From contig NW_027480423.1 of assembly GCF_051401765.1 (NCBI RefSeq), positions 8,246,001 through 8,310,000 on the forward strand: 64,000 nt of DNA, given 5' to 3'. Made by a program: the position numbers and the translations under genes. This DNA is from Calliopsis andreniformis. Taxonomy: Eukaryota > Arthropoda > Insecta > Hymenoptera > Andrenidae. Position 1 is the stretch's first letter; each line of letters starts with the position of its first letter. Below are positions 23,211-35,660 of this stretch, piece after piece. The notes beneath the pieces are model-generated. The model did not search any database. It had not been told where the DNA came from and worked only from the letters and a program-made list of their open reading frames with translations.

Positions 23211-25610
23211 CGTAGAAATGACCATCACTTTCAAACTGCTTGCAATTATTCCTGTTATATGATGGAAAATCTGTTGTATTTTATATGCATTTTATGCTTC
23301 GGGCATTGACTTCTAAGGCGCTAACTATTCAATCTGTTGGAGCACCGCCCTAGGGTGAAGCCTAGGTTGCCCGGAAAGTAGAAATGACCATAGCTTACAT
23401 ACTTGATGCAATTATTCGTTTTATATGATGGAAAAACTGTTGTATTTATATTGTATTTTATGCTTCTGGCGCTCCCTTCTTAGGCCCTAACTATCCGATC
23501 TGGTGGAACAACGGCCTAGGGTGAAGCCTAGGTTGCCCGGAACGTAGAAATAACCATAACTTTTACACTGGTAGCAATTATTCGTTTTATACTATGGAAA
23601 AACTGTTCTGTTTATTTTGTATTTAATGCTTCGGGCGTTGACTTCTAAGGCCCTAACTATTCAATCTGTTGGAGCAACGCCCTAGGGTGAAGCCTAGGTT
23701 GCTCGGAAAGTAGAAATGACCATAAGTTTCATACTGGTTGCAATTATTCGTTTTATACGATGGAAAAACTGTTGTATTTATACTGTATTTTATGCTTCTG
23801 GCGTTGACTTCCAAGGCACTAACTATTCGATCTGGTGGAGCAACGCCCTAGAGTGAAGCCTAGGTTGCCCGGAACTTAGAATTGGCCATCACTTTCAAAC
23901 TGGTTGCAATTATTCCTGTTATATGATGGAAACACTGTTGTATTTTTTTTGCATTTTATGGTTCGTGCGTTGACTTCTAAGGCCCTCACTATTCAATCTG
24001 TTGGAGCAACGCCCTAGGGTGAAGCCTAGGTTGCTCGGAAAGTAGAAATGTCCATAAGTTTCTTCCTGGTTGCAATTATTCGTGTTATACGATTTAAAAA
24101 CTGTTGTATTTATATTGTATTTTATGCTTCTGGCGTTGACTTCTAAGGCACTATCTATTCGATCTGGTGGAGCAACGCGCTAGGGTGAAGCCTAGGTTGC
24201 TCGGAAAGTAGATATGACCATAAGTTTCATACTGGTTGCATTTATTCGTTTTATACGATGGAAAAACTGTTGTATTTATATTGTATTTTATGCTTCTGGC
24301 GTTGACTTCTAAGGCACTAACTATTCGATCTGGTGGAGCAACGCCCTAGAGTGAAGCCTAGGTTGCCCGGAACGTAGAATTGGCCATCACCTTCAAACTG
24401 GTTGCAATTATTCCTGATATATGATGGAATCGCTATTGTATTTTTTTTTGCATTTTATGGTTCGGGCGCTGACTTCTAAGGCCCTAACTCTTCAATCTGT
24501 TGGAGCAACGCCAAAGGGTGAAGCCTAGGTTCCTCGGAAAGTAGAAATGTCCATAAGTTTCATACTGGTTGCCATTATTCGTTTTATACGATGGAAAAAC
24601 TGTTGTATTTATATTGTATTTTATGCTTCTGGCGTTGACTTCTAAGGCACTAACTATTCGATCTGGTGGAGCAACGCCCTAGAGTGAAGCCTATGTTGCC
24701 CGGAACGTAGAAATGACCATCACTTTCAAACTGCTTGCAATTATTCCTGTTATATGATGGAAAATCTGTTGTATTTTATATGCATTTTATGCTTCGGGCA
24801 TTGACTTCTAAGGCGCTAACTATTCAATCTGTTGGAGCACCGCCCTAGGGTGAAGCCTAGGTTGCCCGGAAAGTAGAAATGACCATAGCTTACATACTTG
24901 ATGCAATTATTCGTTTTATATGATGGAAAAACTGTTGTATTTATATTGTATTTTATGCTTCTGGCGCTCCCTTCTTAGGCCCTAACTATCCGATCTGGTG
25001 GAACAACGGCCTAGGGTGAAGCCTAGGTTGCCCGGAACGTAGAAATAACCATAACTTTTACACTGGTAGCAATTATTCGTTTTATACTATGGAAAAACTG
25101 TTCTGTTTATTTTGTATTTAATGCTTCGGGCGTTGATTTCTAAGGCGCTAACTATTCAATCTGTTGGAGCAACGCCCTAGGGTGAAGCCTAGGTTGCTCG
25201 GAAAGTAGAAATGACCATAAGTTTCATACTGGTTGCAATTATTCGTTTTATACGATGGAAAATCTGTTGTATTTATATTGTATTTTATGCTTCTGGCGTT
25301 GACTTCCAAGGCACTAACTATTCGATCTGGTGGAGCAACGCCCTAGAGTGAAGCCTAGGTTGCCCGGAACTTAGAATTGGCCATCACTTTCAAACTGGTT
25401 GCAATTATTCCTGTTATATGATGGAAACACTGTTGTATTTTTTTTGCATTTTATGGTTCGTGCGTTGACTTCTAAGGCCCTCACTATTCAATCTGTTGGA
25501 GCAACGCCCTAGGGTGAAGCCTAGGTTGCTCGGAAAGTAGAAATGTCCACAAGTTTCTTACTGGTTGCAATTATTCGTGTTATACGATTTAAAAACTGTT
25601 GTATTTATAT
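22610..25610. repeat. 9-monomer tandem pair (about 1495 bp), HOR-A right part
   Basis: Two consecutive nine-monomer units. Landmark pairs lie 1495-1496 bp apart: gatggaatc at 22927 and 24422, gcgctccc near 23470 and 24966, and the rare gtgttatacgatttaaaaac near 24082 and 25577. The repeat ends at about 25610, where tatttgatgcttctggtg replaces tattttatgcttctggcg. The pair is the same family as 8808-11139, at an offset of 13949 bp. Confidence 0.85.
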
Positions 25611-27690
25611 TGTATTTGATGCTTCTGGTGTTGACTTCTAAGGCACTAACTATTCGATCTGGTGGAGCAACACAATAGAGTGAAGCCTAGGTTGCACGGA
25701 ACGTAGAATTGGCCATCACTTTCAAACTGGTTGCAATTATTCCTGATATATGATGGAAACACTGTTGTATTTTTTTTGCATTTTATGGTTCGGGCGTTGA
25801 CTTCTAAGGCCCTAACTATTCAATCTGTTGGAGCAACGCCCTAGGGTGAAGCCTAGGTAGCTCGGAAAGTAGAAATGACCATAAGTTTCATACTGGTTGC
25901 AATTATTCGTTTTATACGATGTAAAAAGCTGTTGTATTTATATTGTATTTAATGCTCCTGGGGTTGACTTCTAAGGTACTAACTATTCGATCTGGTGGAG
26001 CAACTCCCTAGAGTGAACCCTAGGTTGCCCGGAACGTAGAATTGGCCATCACTTTCAAACTGCTTGCAATTATTCCTGTTATATGATGGAAAATCTGTTG
26101 TATTTTTATTGCATTTTATGCTTCGGGCATTGACTTCTAAGGCCCTAACTATTCAATCTGTTGGAGCACCGCCCTAGGGTGCAGCCTAGGTTGCCCGGAA
26201 AGTAGAAATGACCATAGCTTACATACTTGATGCAATTATTCGTTTTATATGATGGAAAAACTGTTGTATTTATATTGTATTTTATGCTTCTGGCGTTCCC
26301 TTCTTAGGCCCTAACTATTCGATCTGGTGGAACAACGGCCTAGGGTGAAGCCTAGGTGCCCCGGAACGTAGAAATAACCATAACTTTTACACTGGTAGCA
26401 ATTATTCGTTTTATACTATGGAAAAACTGTTCTATTTATTTTGTATTTAATGCTTCGGGCGTTGGCTTCTAAGGGCCTAACTATTCAATCTGTTGGAGCA
26501 TCGCCCTAGGGTGAGGCCTAGCTTGCTCGGAAAGTAGAAATGACCATAAGTTTCATACTGGTTGCAATTATTCGTTTTATACGATGGAAAGGCTGTTGTA
26601 TTTATATCGTGTTTTATGCTTCTGGCGTTGACTTCTTAGGCCGTAACTATTCGGTCTGGTGGAGCTACGCCCTGGAGTGAAACCTAGGTTGCCCGGAACG
26701 TAGAATTGGCCATCACTTTCAAACTGGTTGCAATTATTCCTGATTTATGATGGAAACACTGCTGTATTTTTTTTGCATTTTATGGTTCGGGCGTTGACTT
26801 CTAAGGCCCTGACTATTCAATCTGTTGGAGCAACTCCCTAGGGTGAAGCCTAAGTAGCTAGGAAAGTAGAAATGACCATAAGTTTCATACTGGTTGCAAT
26901 TATTAGTTTTATACGATGGAAAACCTGTTGTATTTATATTGTATTTTATGCTTCTGGCGTTGACTTCTAAGGCACTATCTATTCGATCTGGTGGAGCAAC
27001 GCCCTAGAGTGAAGCCTAGGTTGCCCGGAACGTAGAATTGTCCGTCACTTTCAAACTGGTTGCAATTATTCCTGTTATATGATGGATACACTGTTGTATT
27101 TTTATTGCATTTTATGCTTCGGGCGTTGACTTCTAAGGCCGTAACTATTCGGTCTGGTGGAGCAACGCCCTGGAGTGAAACCTAGGTTGCCCGGAACGTA
27201 GAATTGGCCATCACTTTCAAACTGGTTGCAATTATTACTGATATATGATGGAAACACTGTTGTATTTTTTTTGCATTTTATGGTTCGGGCGTTGACTTCT
27301 AAGGCCCTAACTATTCAATCTGTTGGAGCAACGCCCTAGGGTGAAGCCTAGGTTGCTCGGAAAGTAGAAATGTCCATAAGTTTCATACTGGTTGCAATTA
27401 TTCGTTTTATACGATGGAAAAACTGTTGCATTTATATTGTATTTTATGCTTCTGGCGTTGACCTCTAAGGCACTAACTATTCGATCTTGTGGAGCAACGT
27501 AATACATTGATGTCTAGGTTGCCCGGAGCGTAGAATTGGCCATCAATTTCAAACTGGTTGCAATTATACCTGTTATATGATGGAAACACTGCTGTATTTT
27601 TTTTGCATTTTATGCTTCGGGCGTTGACTTCTAAGGCCCTAACTATTCAGTCTGTTGGAGCAATGCCCTAGGGTGAAGCCCAACTTGCTC
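25610..27690. repeat. Transitional block between HOR families A and B
   Basis: About 12 to 13 monomers related to 21.3-22.7 kb of family A, but clearly more diverged. The landmark atacttgatg at 26223 faces 21571 (offset 4652), whereas gcttgctcgg at 26521 faces 22201 (offset 4320). The offset changes by 332 bp, so this block lacks one dimer present in the 22-kb copy. Towards 27.3-27.7 kb, monomers typical of family B begin (gatcttgtggagcaacg with aatacattgatg, and gcccaacttgctcgg). No genes were found. Confidence 0.7.
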
Positions 27691-30600
27691 GGAAAGTAGA
27701 AATGACCATAAGTTTCATACTGGTTGCAACTATTCGTTTTATACGATGGAAAAGCTGTTGCATTTATATCGTATTTTATGCTTCTGGCGTTGACTTCTTA
27801 GGCCGTAACTATTCTTTCTGGTGGAGCAACGCCCTAGAGTGAAACCTATGTTGCCCGGAACGTAGAAATGACCATCACTTTCAAACTGCTTGCAATTATA
27901 CCTGTTATATGATGGAAAAACTGTTGTATTTTTATTGCATTTTATCCTTCGGACATTGACTTCTCAGGCCCTAACTATTCAATCTGGTGGGACAACGGCC
28001 TAGGGTGAAGCCTAGGTTGCCCGGAACGTAGAAATAACCATAACTTTTACACTGGTAGCAATTATTCGTTTTATACTATGGAAAAACTGTTGTATTTATA
28101 TTGTATTTTATACATCTGGCGTTGACTTCTAAGGTACTAACTATTCGATGTAGTGGAGCAACGCCCTAGAGTGATGCCTAAATTGCCCGGAACGTGGAAA
28201 TGACCATCACTTTCAAACTGGTTGCAATTATTCCTGTTATATGATGGAAAAACTGTTGTATTTTTATTGCATTTTATGCTTCGGGCATTGACTTCTAAGG
28301 CCCTAACTATTCAATCTGGTGGTACAACGGCCTAGGGTGAAGCCTAGGTTGCTCGGAAAGCAGATATGACCATAAGTTTCATACTGGTTGCATTTATTCG
28401 TTTTATACGATGGAAAAACTGTTGTATTTATATTGTATTTTATGCTTCTGGCGTTGACTTCTAAGGCACTAGCTATTCGATCTGGTGGAGCAACGCCCTA
28501 GAGCGAAGCCTAGGTTGCCTGGAACGTAGAATTGTCCGTCACTTTCAAACTGGTTGCAATTATTCCTGTTATATGATGGAAACACTGTTGTATTTTTCTT
28601 GCATTTTATGGTTCGGGCGTTGACTTCTAAGGCCCCAACTATTCAATCCGTTGGAGCAACGCCCTAGGGTGAAGCCTAGGTTGCTCGGAAAGTAGAAATG
28701 ACCATAAGTTTCATACTGGTTGCAATTATTCGCCTTATACGATAGAAAAACTGTTGTATTTATATTGTGTTTTATGCTTCTGGCGTTGACTTCTAAGGCA
28801 CTAACTGTTCGATCTGGTGGAGCAACGCCCTAGACTGAAGCCTAGGTTGCCCGGAACGTAGAATTGGCCATCAGTTTCAAACTGGTTGCAATTATTCCTG
28901 TTATATGATGGATACAGTGTTGTATTTTTATTGCATTTTATGCTTCGGGCGTTGACTTCTAAGGCCCTAACTATTCAATCTGTTGGAGCAACGCCCTAGG
29001 GTGAAGCCTAGCTTGCTCGGAAAGTAGAAATGACCATAAGTTTCATAGTGGTTGCAATTATTCGTTTTATACGATGGAAGAACTGTTGTATTTATATTGT
29101 ATTTTATGCTTCTGGCGTTGACCTCTAAGGCACTGACTATTCGATCTGGTGGAGCAACACAATAGTGTGATGCCTAGGTTGCCCGGAACGTAGAATTGGC
29201 CATCAATTTCAAACTGGTTGCAATTATACCTGTTATATGATGGAAACACTGCTGTATTTTTTTTGCATTTTATGGTTCGGGCGTTAACTTCTAAGGCCCT
29301 AACTATTCAATCCGTTGAAGCAACGCCCTAGGGTGAAGCCTAGGTTGCTCGGAAAGTAGAAATGACCATTAGTTTAATACTGGTTGCAATTATTCGTCTT
29401 ATACGATGGAAAAACTGTTGTATTTATATTGTATTTTGTGCTTCTGGCGTTGACTTCTAAGGCACTAACTATTCGATCTCGTGGAGCAACGCCCTAGAGT
29501 GAAGCCGACGTTGCCCGGAAAGGAGAAATGACCATCACTTTCAAACTGGTTGCAATTAATCCTTTTATACGATGGAAACACTGCTGTATTTTTTTTGCAT
29601 TTTATGCTTCGGGCGTTGACTTCTAAGGCCCTAACTATTCAGTCTGTTGGAGCAATGCCCTAGGGTGAAGCCCAACTTGCTCGGAAAGTAGAAATGACCA
29701 TAAGTTTCATACTGGTTGCAATTATTCGTTTTATACGATGGAAAAGCTGTTGCATTTATATCGTATTTTATGCTTCTGGCGTTGACTTCTTAGGCCGTAA
29801 CTATTCTTTCTGGTGGAGCAACGCCCTAGAGTGAAACCTATGTTGCCCGGAACGTAGAAATGACCATCACTTTCAAACTGCTTGCAATTATACCTGTTAT
29901 ATGATGGAAAAACTGTTGTATTTTTATTGCATTTTATCCTTCGGGCATTGACTTCTCAGGCCCTAACTATTCAATCTGGTGGGACAACGGCCTAGGGTGA
30001 AGCCTAGGTTGCCCGGAACGTAGAAATAACCATAACTTTTACACTGGTAGCAATTATTCGTTTTATACTATGGAAAAACTGTTGTATTTATATTGTATTT
30101 TATACATCTGGCGTTGACTTCTAAGGTACTAACTAATCGATGTAGTGGAGCAACGCCCTAGGGTGAAGCCTAGGTTGCTCGGAAAGTAGAAATGACCATA
30201 AGTTTCATACTGGTTGAAATTAATCGTTTTATACGATGGAAAAACTGTTGTATTTATATTGTATTTTATGCTTCTGGCGTTGACTTCTAAGGCTCTAACT
30301 ATTCGATCTGGTGGAGCAACGCCCTAGAGTGAAGCCTAGGTTGCCCGGAACGTAGAATTAGCCATCCACTTTCAAACTGGTTACAATTATTCCTGATATA
30401 TGATGGAAACACTGTTGTATTTTTTTTGCATTTTATGGTTCTGGCGTTGACTTCTAAGGCCCTAACTATTCAATCTGTTGGAGCAACGCCCTAGGGTGAG
30501 GCCTAGGTTCCTCGGAAAGTAGAAATGTCCATAAGTTTCATACTGGTTGCAATTATTCGTTTTATACGATGGAAAAACTGTTGTATTTATATTGTATTTT

Positions 30601-31840
30601 ATGCTTCTGGCGTTGACTTCTAAGGCACTAACTATTCGATCTTGTGGAGCAACGCAATAGATTGATGCCTAGGTTGCCAGGAACGTAGAATTGGCCATCA
30701 ATTTCAAACTGGTTGCAATTATACCTGTTATATGATGGAAACACTGCTGTATTTTTTTTGCATTTTATGCTTCGGGCGTTGACTTCTAAGGCCCTAACTA
30801 TTCAGTCTGTTGGAGCAATGCCCTAGGGTGAAGCCCAACTTGCTCGGAAAGTAGAAATGACCATAAGTTTCATACTGGTTGCAATTATTCGTTTTATACG
30901 ATGGAAGAGCTGTTGCATTTATATCGTATTTTATGCTTCTGGCGTTGACTTCTTAGGCAGTAACTATTCTTTCTGGTGGAGCAACGCCCTAGAGTGAAAC
31001 CTATGTTGCCCGGAACGTAGAAATGACCATCACTTTCAAACTGCTTGCAATTATACCTGTTATATGATGGAAAAACTGTTGTATTTTTATTGCATTTTAT
31101 CCTTCGGGCATTGACTTCTCAGGCCCTAACTATTCAATCTGGTGGGACAACGGCCTAGGGTGAAGCCTAGGTTGCGCGGAACGTAGAAATAACCATAACT
31201 TTTACACTGGTAGCAATTATTCGTTTTATACTATGGAAAAACTGTTGTATTTATATTGCATTTTATACATCTGGCGTTGACTTCTAAGGTACTAACTATT
31301 CGATGTAGTGGAGCAACGCCCTAGAGTGAAGCCTATATTGCCCGGAACGTGGAAATGACCATCACTTTCAAACTGGTTGCAATTATACCTGTTATATGAT
31401 GGAAACACTGCTGTATTTTTTTTGCATTTTATGGTTAGGGCGTTAACTTCTAAGGCCCTAACTATTCAATCCGTTGGAGCAACGCCCTAGGGTGAAGCCT
31501 AGGTTGCTCGGAAAGTAGAAATGACCATTAGTTTCATACTGGTTGCAATTATTCGTTTTATACGATGGAAAAACTGTTGTATTTATATTGTATTTTATGC
31601 TTCTGGCGTTGACTTCTAAGGCACTAACTATTCGATCTCGTGGAGCAACGCCCTAGAGTGAAGCCGACGTTGCCCGGAAAGGAGAAATGACCATCACTTT
31701 CAAACTGGTTGCAATTAATCCTTTTATACGATGGAAACACTGCTGTATTTTTTTTGCATTTTATGGTTCGGGCGTTGACTTCTAAGGCCCTAACTATTCA
31801 ATCTGTTGGAGCAACGCCCTAGGGTGAAGCCTAGGTTGCT
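27690..31840. repeat. HOR family B, unit 1 (about 4151 bp, 25 monomers)
   Basis: First of three large consecutive units. Diagnostic variants are gtaactattctttctgg, ttatccttcggacattg, ttctcaggccc, tatacatctggcg, gtagtggagcaacgcc and ggaaaggagaaatg. The marker ggacattgacttctcagg is at 27951 and returns at 32102 (4151 bp), but gtaactattctttctgg at 29793 returns at 33612 (3819 bp), so this unit and the next differ by two monomers internally. A seven-monomer sub-period (29793 to 30956, 1163 bp) and a six-monomer one (30956 to 31952, 996 bp) recur in all units. Confidence 0.87.
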
Positions 31841-34800
31841 CGGAAAGCAGAAATGTCCATAAGTTTCATACTGGTTGCAATTATTCGTTTTATACGATGG
31901 AAAAGCTGTTGCATTTATATCGTATTTTATGCTTCTGGCGTTGACTTCTTAGGCCGTAACTATTCTTTCTGGTGGAGCAACGCCCTAGAGTGAAACCTAT
32001 GTTGCCCGGAACGTAGAAATGACCATCACTTTCAAACTGCTTGCAATTATACCTGTTATATGATGGAAAAACTGTTGTATTTTTATTGCATTTTATCCTT
32101 CGGACATTGACTTCTCAGGCCCTAACTATTCAATCTGGTGGGACAACGGCCTAGGGTGAAGCCTAGGTTGCCCGGAACGTAGAAATAACCATAACTTTTA
32201 CACTGGTAGCAATTATTCGTTTTATACTATGGAAAAACTGTTGTATTTATATTGTATTTTATACATCTGGCGTTGACTTCTAAGGTACTAACTATTCGAT
32301 GTAGTGGAGCAACGCCCTAGAGTGATGCCTAAATTGCCCGGAACGTGGAAATGACCATCACTTTCAAACTGGTTGCAATTATTCCTGTTATATGATGGAA
32401 AAACTGTTGTATTTTTATTGCATTTTATGCTTCGGGCATTGACTTCTAAGGCCCTAACTATTCAATCTGGTGGTACAACGGCCTAGGGTGAAGCCTAGGT
32501 TGCTCGGAAAGCAGATATGACCATAAGTTTCATAGTGGTTGCAATTATTCGTTTTATACGATGGAAGAACTGTTGTATTTATATTGTATTTTATGCTTCT
32601 GGCGTTGACTTCTATGGCACTAACTATTCGATCTGGTGGAGCAACGCAATAGAGTGATGCCTAGGTTGCCCGGAACGTAGAATTGGCCATCAATTTCATA
32701 CTGGTTGCAATTATACCTGTTATATGATGGAAACACTGCTGTATTTTTTTTGCATTTTACGGTTCAGGCGTTGACTTCTAAGGCCCTAACTATTCAATCT
32801 GTTGGAGCAACGCCCTAGGGTGAAGCCTGTGTTGCTCGGAAAGTAGAAATGACCATAAGTTTCATTCTGGTTGCAATTATTCGTTTTATACGATGGAAAA
32901 ACTGTTGTACTTATATTGTATTTTATGCTTCTGGCGTTGACTTCTAAGGCACTATCTATTCGATCAGGTGGAGCAACGCCCTAGAGCGAAGCCTAGGTTG
33001 CCTGGATCGTAGAATTGTCCGTCACTTTCAAACTGGTTGCAATTATTCCTGTTATATGATGGAAACACTGTTGTATTTTTTTTGCATTTTATGGTTCGGG
33101 CGTTGACTTCTAAGGCCCCAACTATTCAATCTGTTGGAGCAACGCCCTAGGGTGAAGCCTAGGTTGCTCGGAAAGTAGAAATGACCATAAGTTTCATACT
33201 GGTTGCAATTATTCGTCTTATACGATAGAAAAACTGTTGTATTTATATTGTGTTTTATGCTTCTGGCGTTGACTTCTAAGGCACTAACTGTTCGATCTGG
33301 TGGAGCAACGCCCTAGACTGAAGCCTAGGTTGCCCGGAACGTAGAATTGGCCATCAGTTTCAAACTGGTTGCAATTATTCCTGTTATATGATGGATACAG
33401 TGTTGTATTTTTATTGCATTTTATGCTTCGGGCGTTGACTTCTAAGGCCCTAACTATTCAGTCTGTTGGAGCAATGCCCTAGGGTGAAGCCCAACTTGCT
33501 CGGAAAGTAGAAATGACCATAAGTTTCATACTGGTTGCAATTATTCGTTTTATACGATGGAAAAGCTGTTGCATTTATATCGTATTTTATGCTTCTGGCG
33601 TTGACTTCTTAGGCCGTAACTATTCTTTCTGGTGGAGCAACGCCCTAGAGTGAAACCTATGTTGCCCGGAACGTAGAAATGACCATCACTTTCAAACTGC
33701 TTGCAATTATACCTGTTATATGATGGAAAAACTGTTGTATTTTTATTGCATTTTATCCTTCGGGCATTGACTTCTCAGGCCCTAACTATTCAATCTGGTG
33801 GGACAACGGCCTAGGGTGAAGCCTAGGTTGCCCGGAACGTAGAAATAACCATAACTTTTACACTGGTAGCAATTATTCGTTTTATACTATGGAAAAACTG
33901 TTGTATTTATATTGTATTTTATACATCTGGCGTTGACTTCTAAGGTACTAACTAATCGATGTAGTGGAGCAACGCCCTAGGGTGAAGCCTAGGTTGCTCG
34001 GAAAGTAGAAATGACCATAAGTTTCATACTGGTTGAAATTAATCGTTTTATACGATGGAAAAACTGTTGTATTTATATTGTATTTTATGCTTCTGGCGTT
34101 GACTTCTAAGGCTCTAACTATTCGATCTGGTGGAGCAACGCCCTAGAGTGAAGCCTAGGTTGCCCGGAACGTAGAATTAGCCATCCACTTTCAAACTGGT
34201 TGCAATTATTCCTGATATATGATGGAAACACTGTTGTATTTTTTTTGCATTTTATGGTTCTGGCGTTGACTTCTAAGGCCCTAACTATTCAATCTATTGG
34301 AGCAACGCCCTAGGGTGAGGCCTAGGTTCCTCGGAAAGTAGAAATGTCCATAAGTTTCATACTGGTTGCAATTATTCGTTTTATACGATGGAAAAACTGT
34401 TGTATTTATATTGTATTTTATGCTTCTGGCGTTGACTTCTAAGGCACTAATTATTCGATCTTGTGGAGCAACGCAATAGATTGATGCCTAGGTTGCCCGG
34501 AACGTAGAATTGGCCATCAATTTCAAACTGGTTGCAATTATACCTGTTATATGATGGAAACACTGCTGTATTTTTTTTGCATTTTATGCTTCGGGCGTTG
34601 ACTTCTAAGGCCCTAACTATTCAGTCTGTTGGAGCAATGCCCTAGGGTGAAGCCCAACTTGCTCGGAAAGTAGAAATGACCATAAGTTTCATACTGGTTG
34701 CAATTATTCGTTTTATACGATGGAAGAGCTGTTGCATTTATATCGTATTTTATGCTTCTGGCGTTGACTTCTTAGGCAGTAACTATTCTTTCTGGTGGAG

Positions 34801-35660
34801 CAACGCCCTAGAGTGAAACCTATGTTGCCCGGAACGTAGAAATGACCATCACTTTCAAACTGCTTGCAATTATACCTGTTATATGATGGAAAAACTGTTG
34901 TATTTTTATTGCATTTTATCCTTCGGGCATTGACTTCTCAGGCCCTAACTATTCAATCTGGTGGGACAACGGCCTAGGGTGAAGCCTAGGTTGCGCGGAA
35001 CGTAGAAATAACCATAACTTTTACACTGGTAGCAATTATTCGTTTTATACTATGGAAAAACTGTTGTATTTATATTGTATTTTATACATCTGGCGTTGAC
35101 TTCTAAGGTACTAACTATTCGATGTAGTGGAGCAACGCCCTAGAGTGAAGCCTATATTGCCCGGAACGTGGAAATGACCATCACTTTCAAACTGGTTGCA
35201 ATTATACCTGTTATATGATGGAAACACTGCTGTATTTTTTTTGCATTTTATGGTTAAGGCGTTAACTTCTAAGGCCCTAACTATTCAATCCGTTGGAGCA
35301 ACGCCGTAGGGTGAAGCCTAGGTTGCTCGGAAAGTAGAAATGACCATTAGTTTCATACTGGTTGCAATTATTCGTTTTATACGATGGAAAAACTGTTGTA
35401 TTTATATTGTATTTTATGCTTCTGGCGTTGACTTCTAAGGCACTAACTATTCGATCTCGTGGAGCAACGCCCTAGAGTGAAGCCGACGTTGCCCGGAAAG
35501 GAGAAATGACCATCACTTTCAAACTGGTTGCAATTAATCCTTTTATACGATGGAAACACTGCTGTATTTTTTTTGCATTTTATGGTTCGGGCGTTGACTT
35601 CTAAGGCCCTAACTATTCAATCTGTTGGAGCAACGCCCTAGGGTGAAGCCTAGGTTGCTC
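31841..35660. repeat. HOR family B, unit 2 (about 3819 bp, 23 monomers)
   Basis: Second B unit. The internal order of subfamily markers is as in unit 1 (gtaactattctttctgg at 31952 and 33612, gcagtaactattc at 34775), with the same 1163-bp and 996-bp spacings. Relative to units 1 and 3 it is two monomers shorter around 33.4 kb: tgcttcgggcg there runs directly into cagtctgttggag, while unit 3 has two more monomers, including ccgttgaagcaacg, near 37.3 kb. The stretch 32.5-33.0 kb, with ttcaggcg and cctgtgttgctcgg, is shared with unit 3 but absent from unit 1. Confidence 0.87.
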
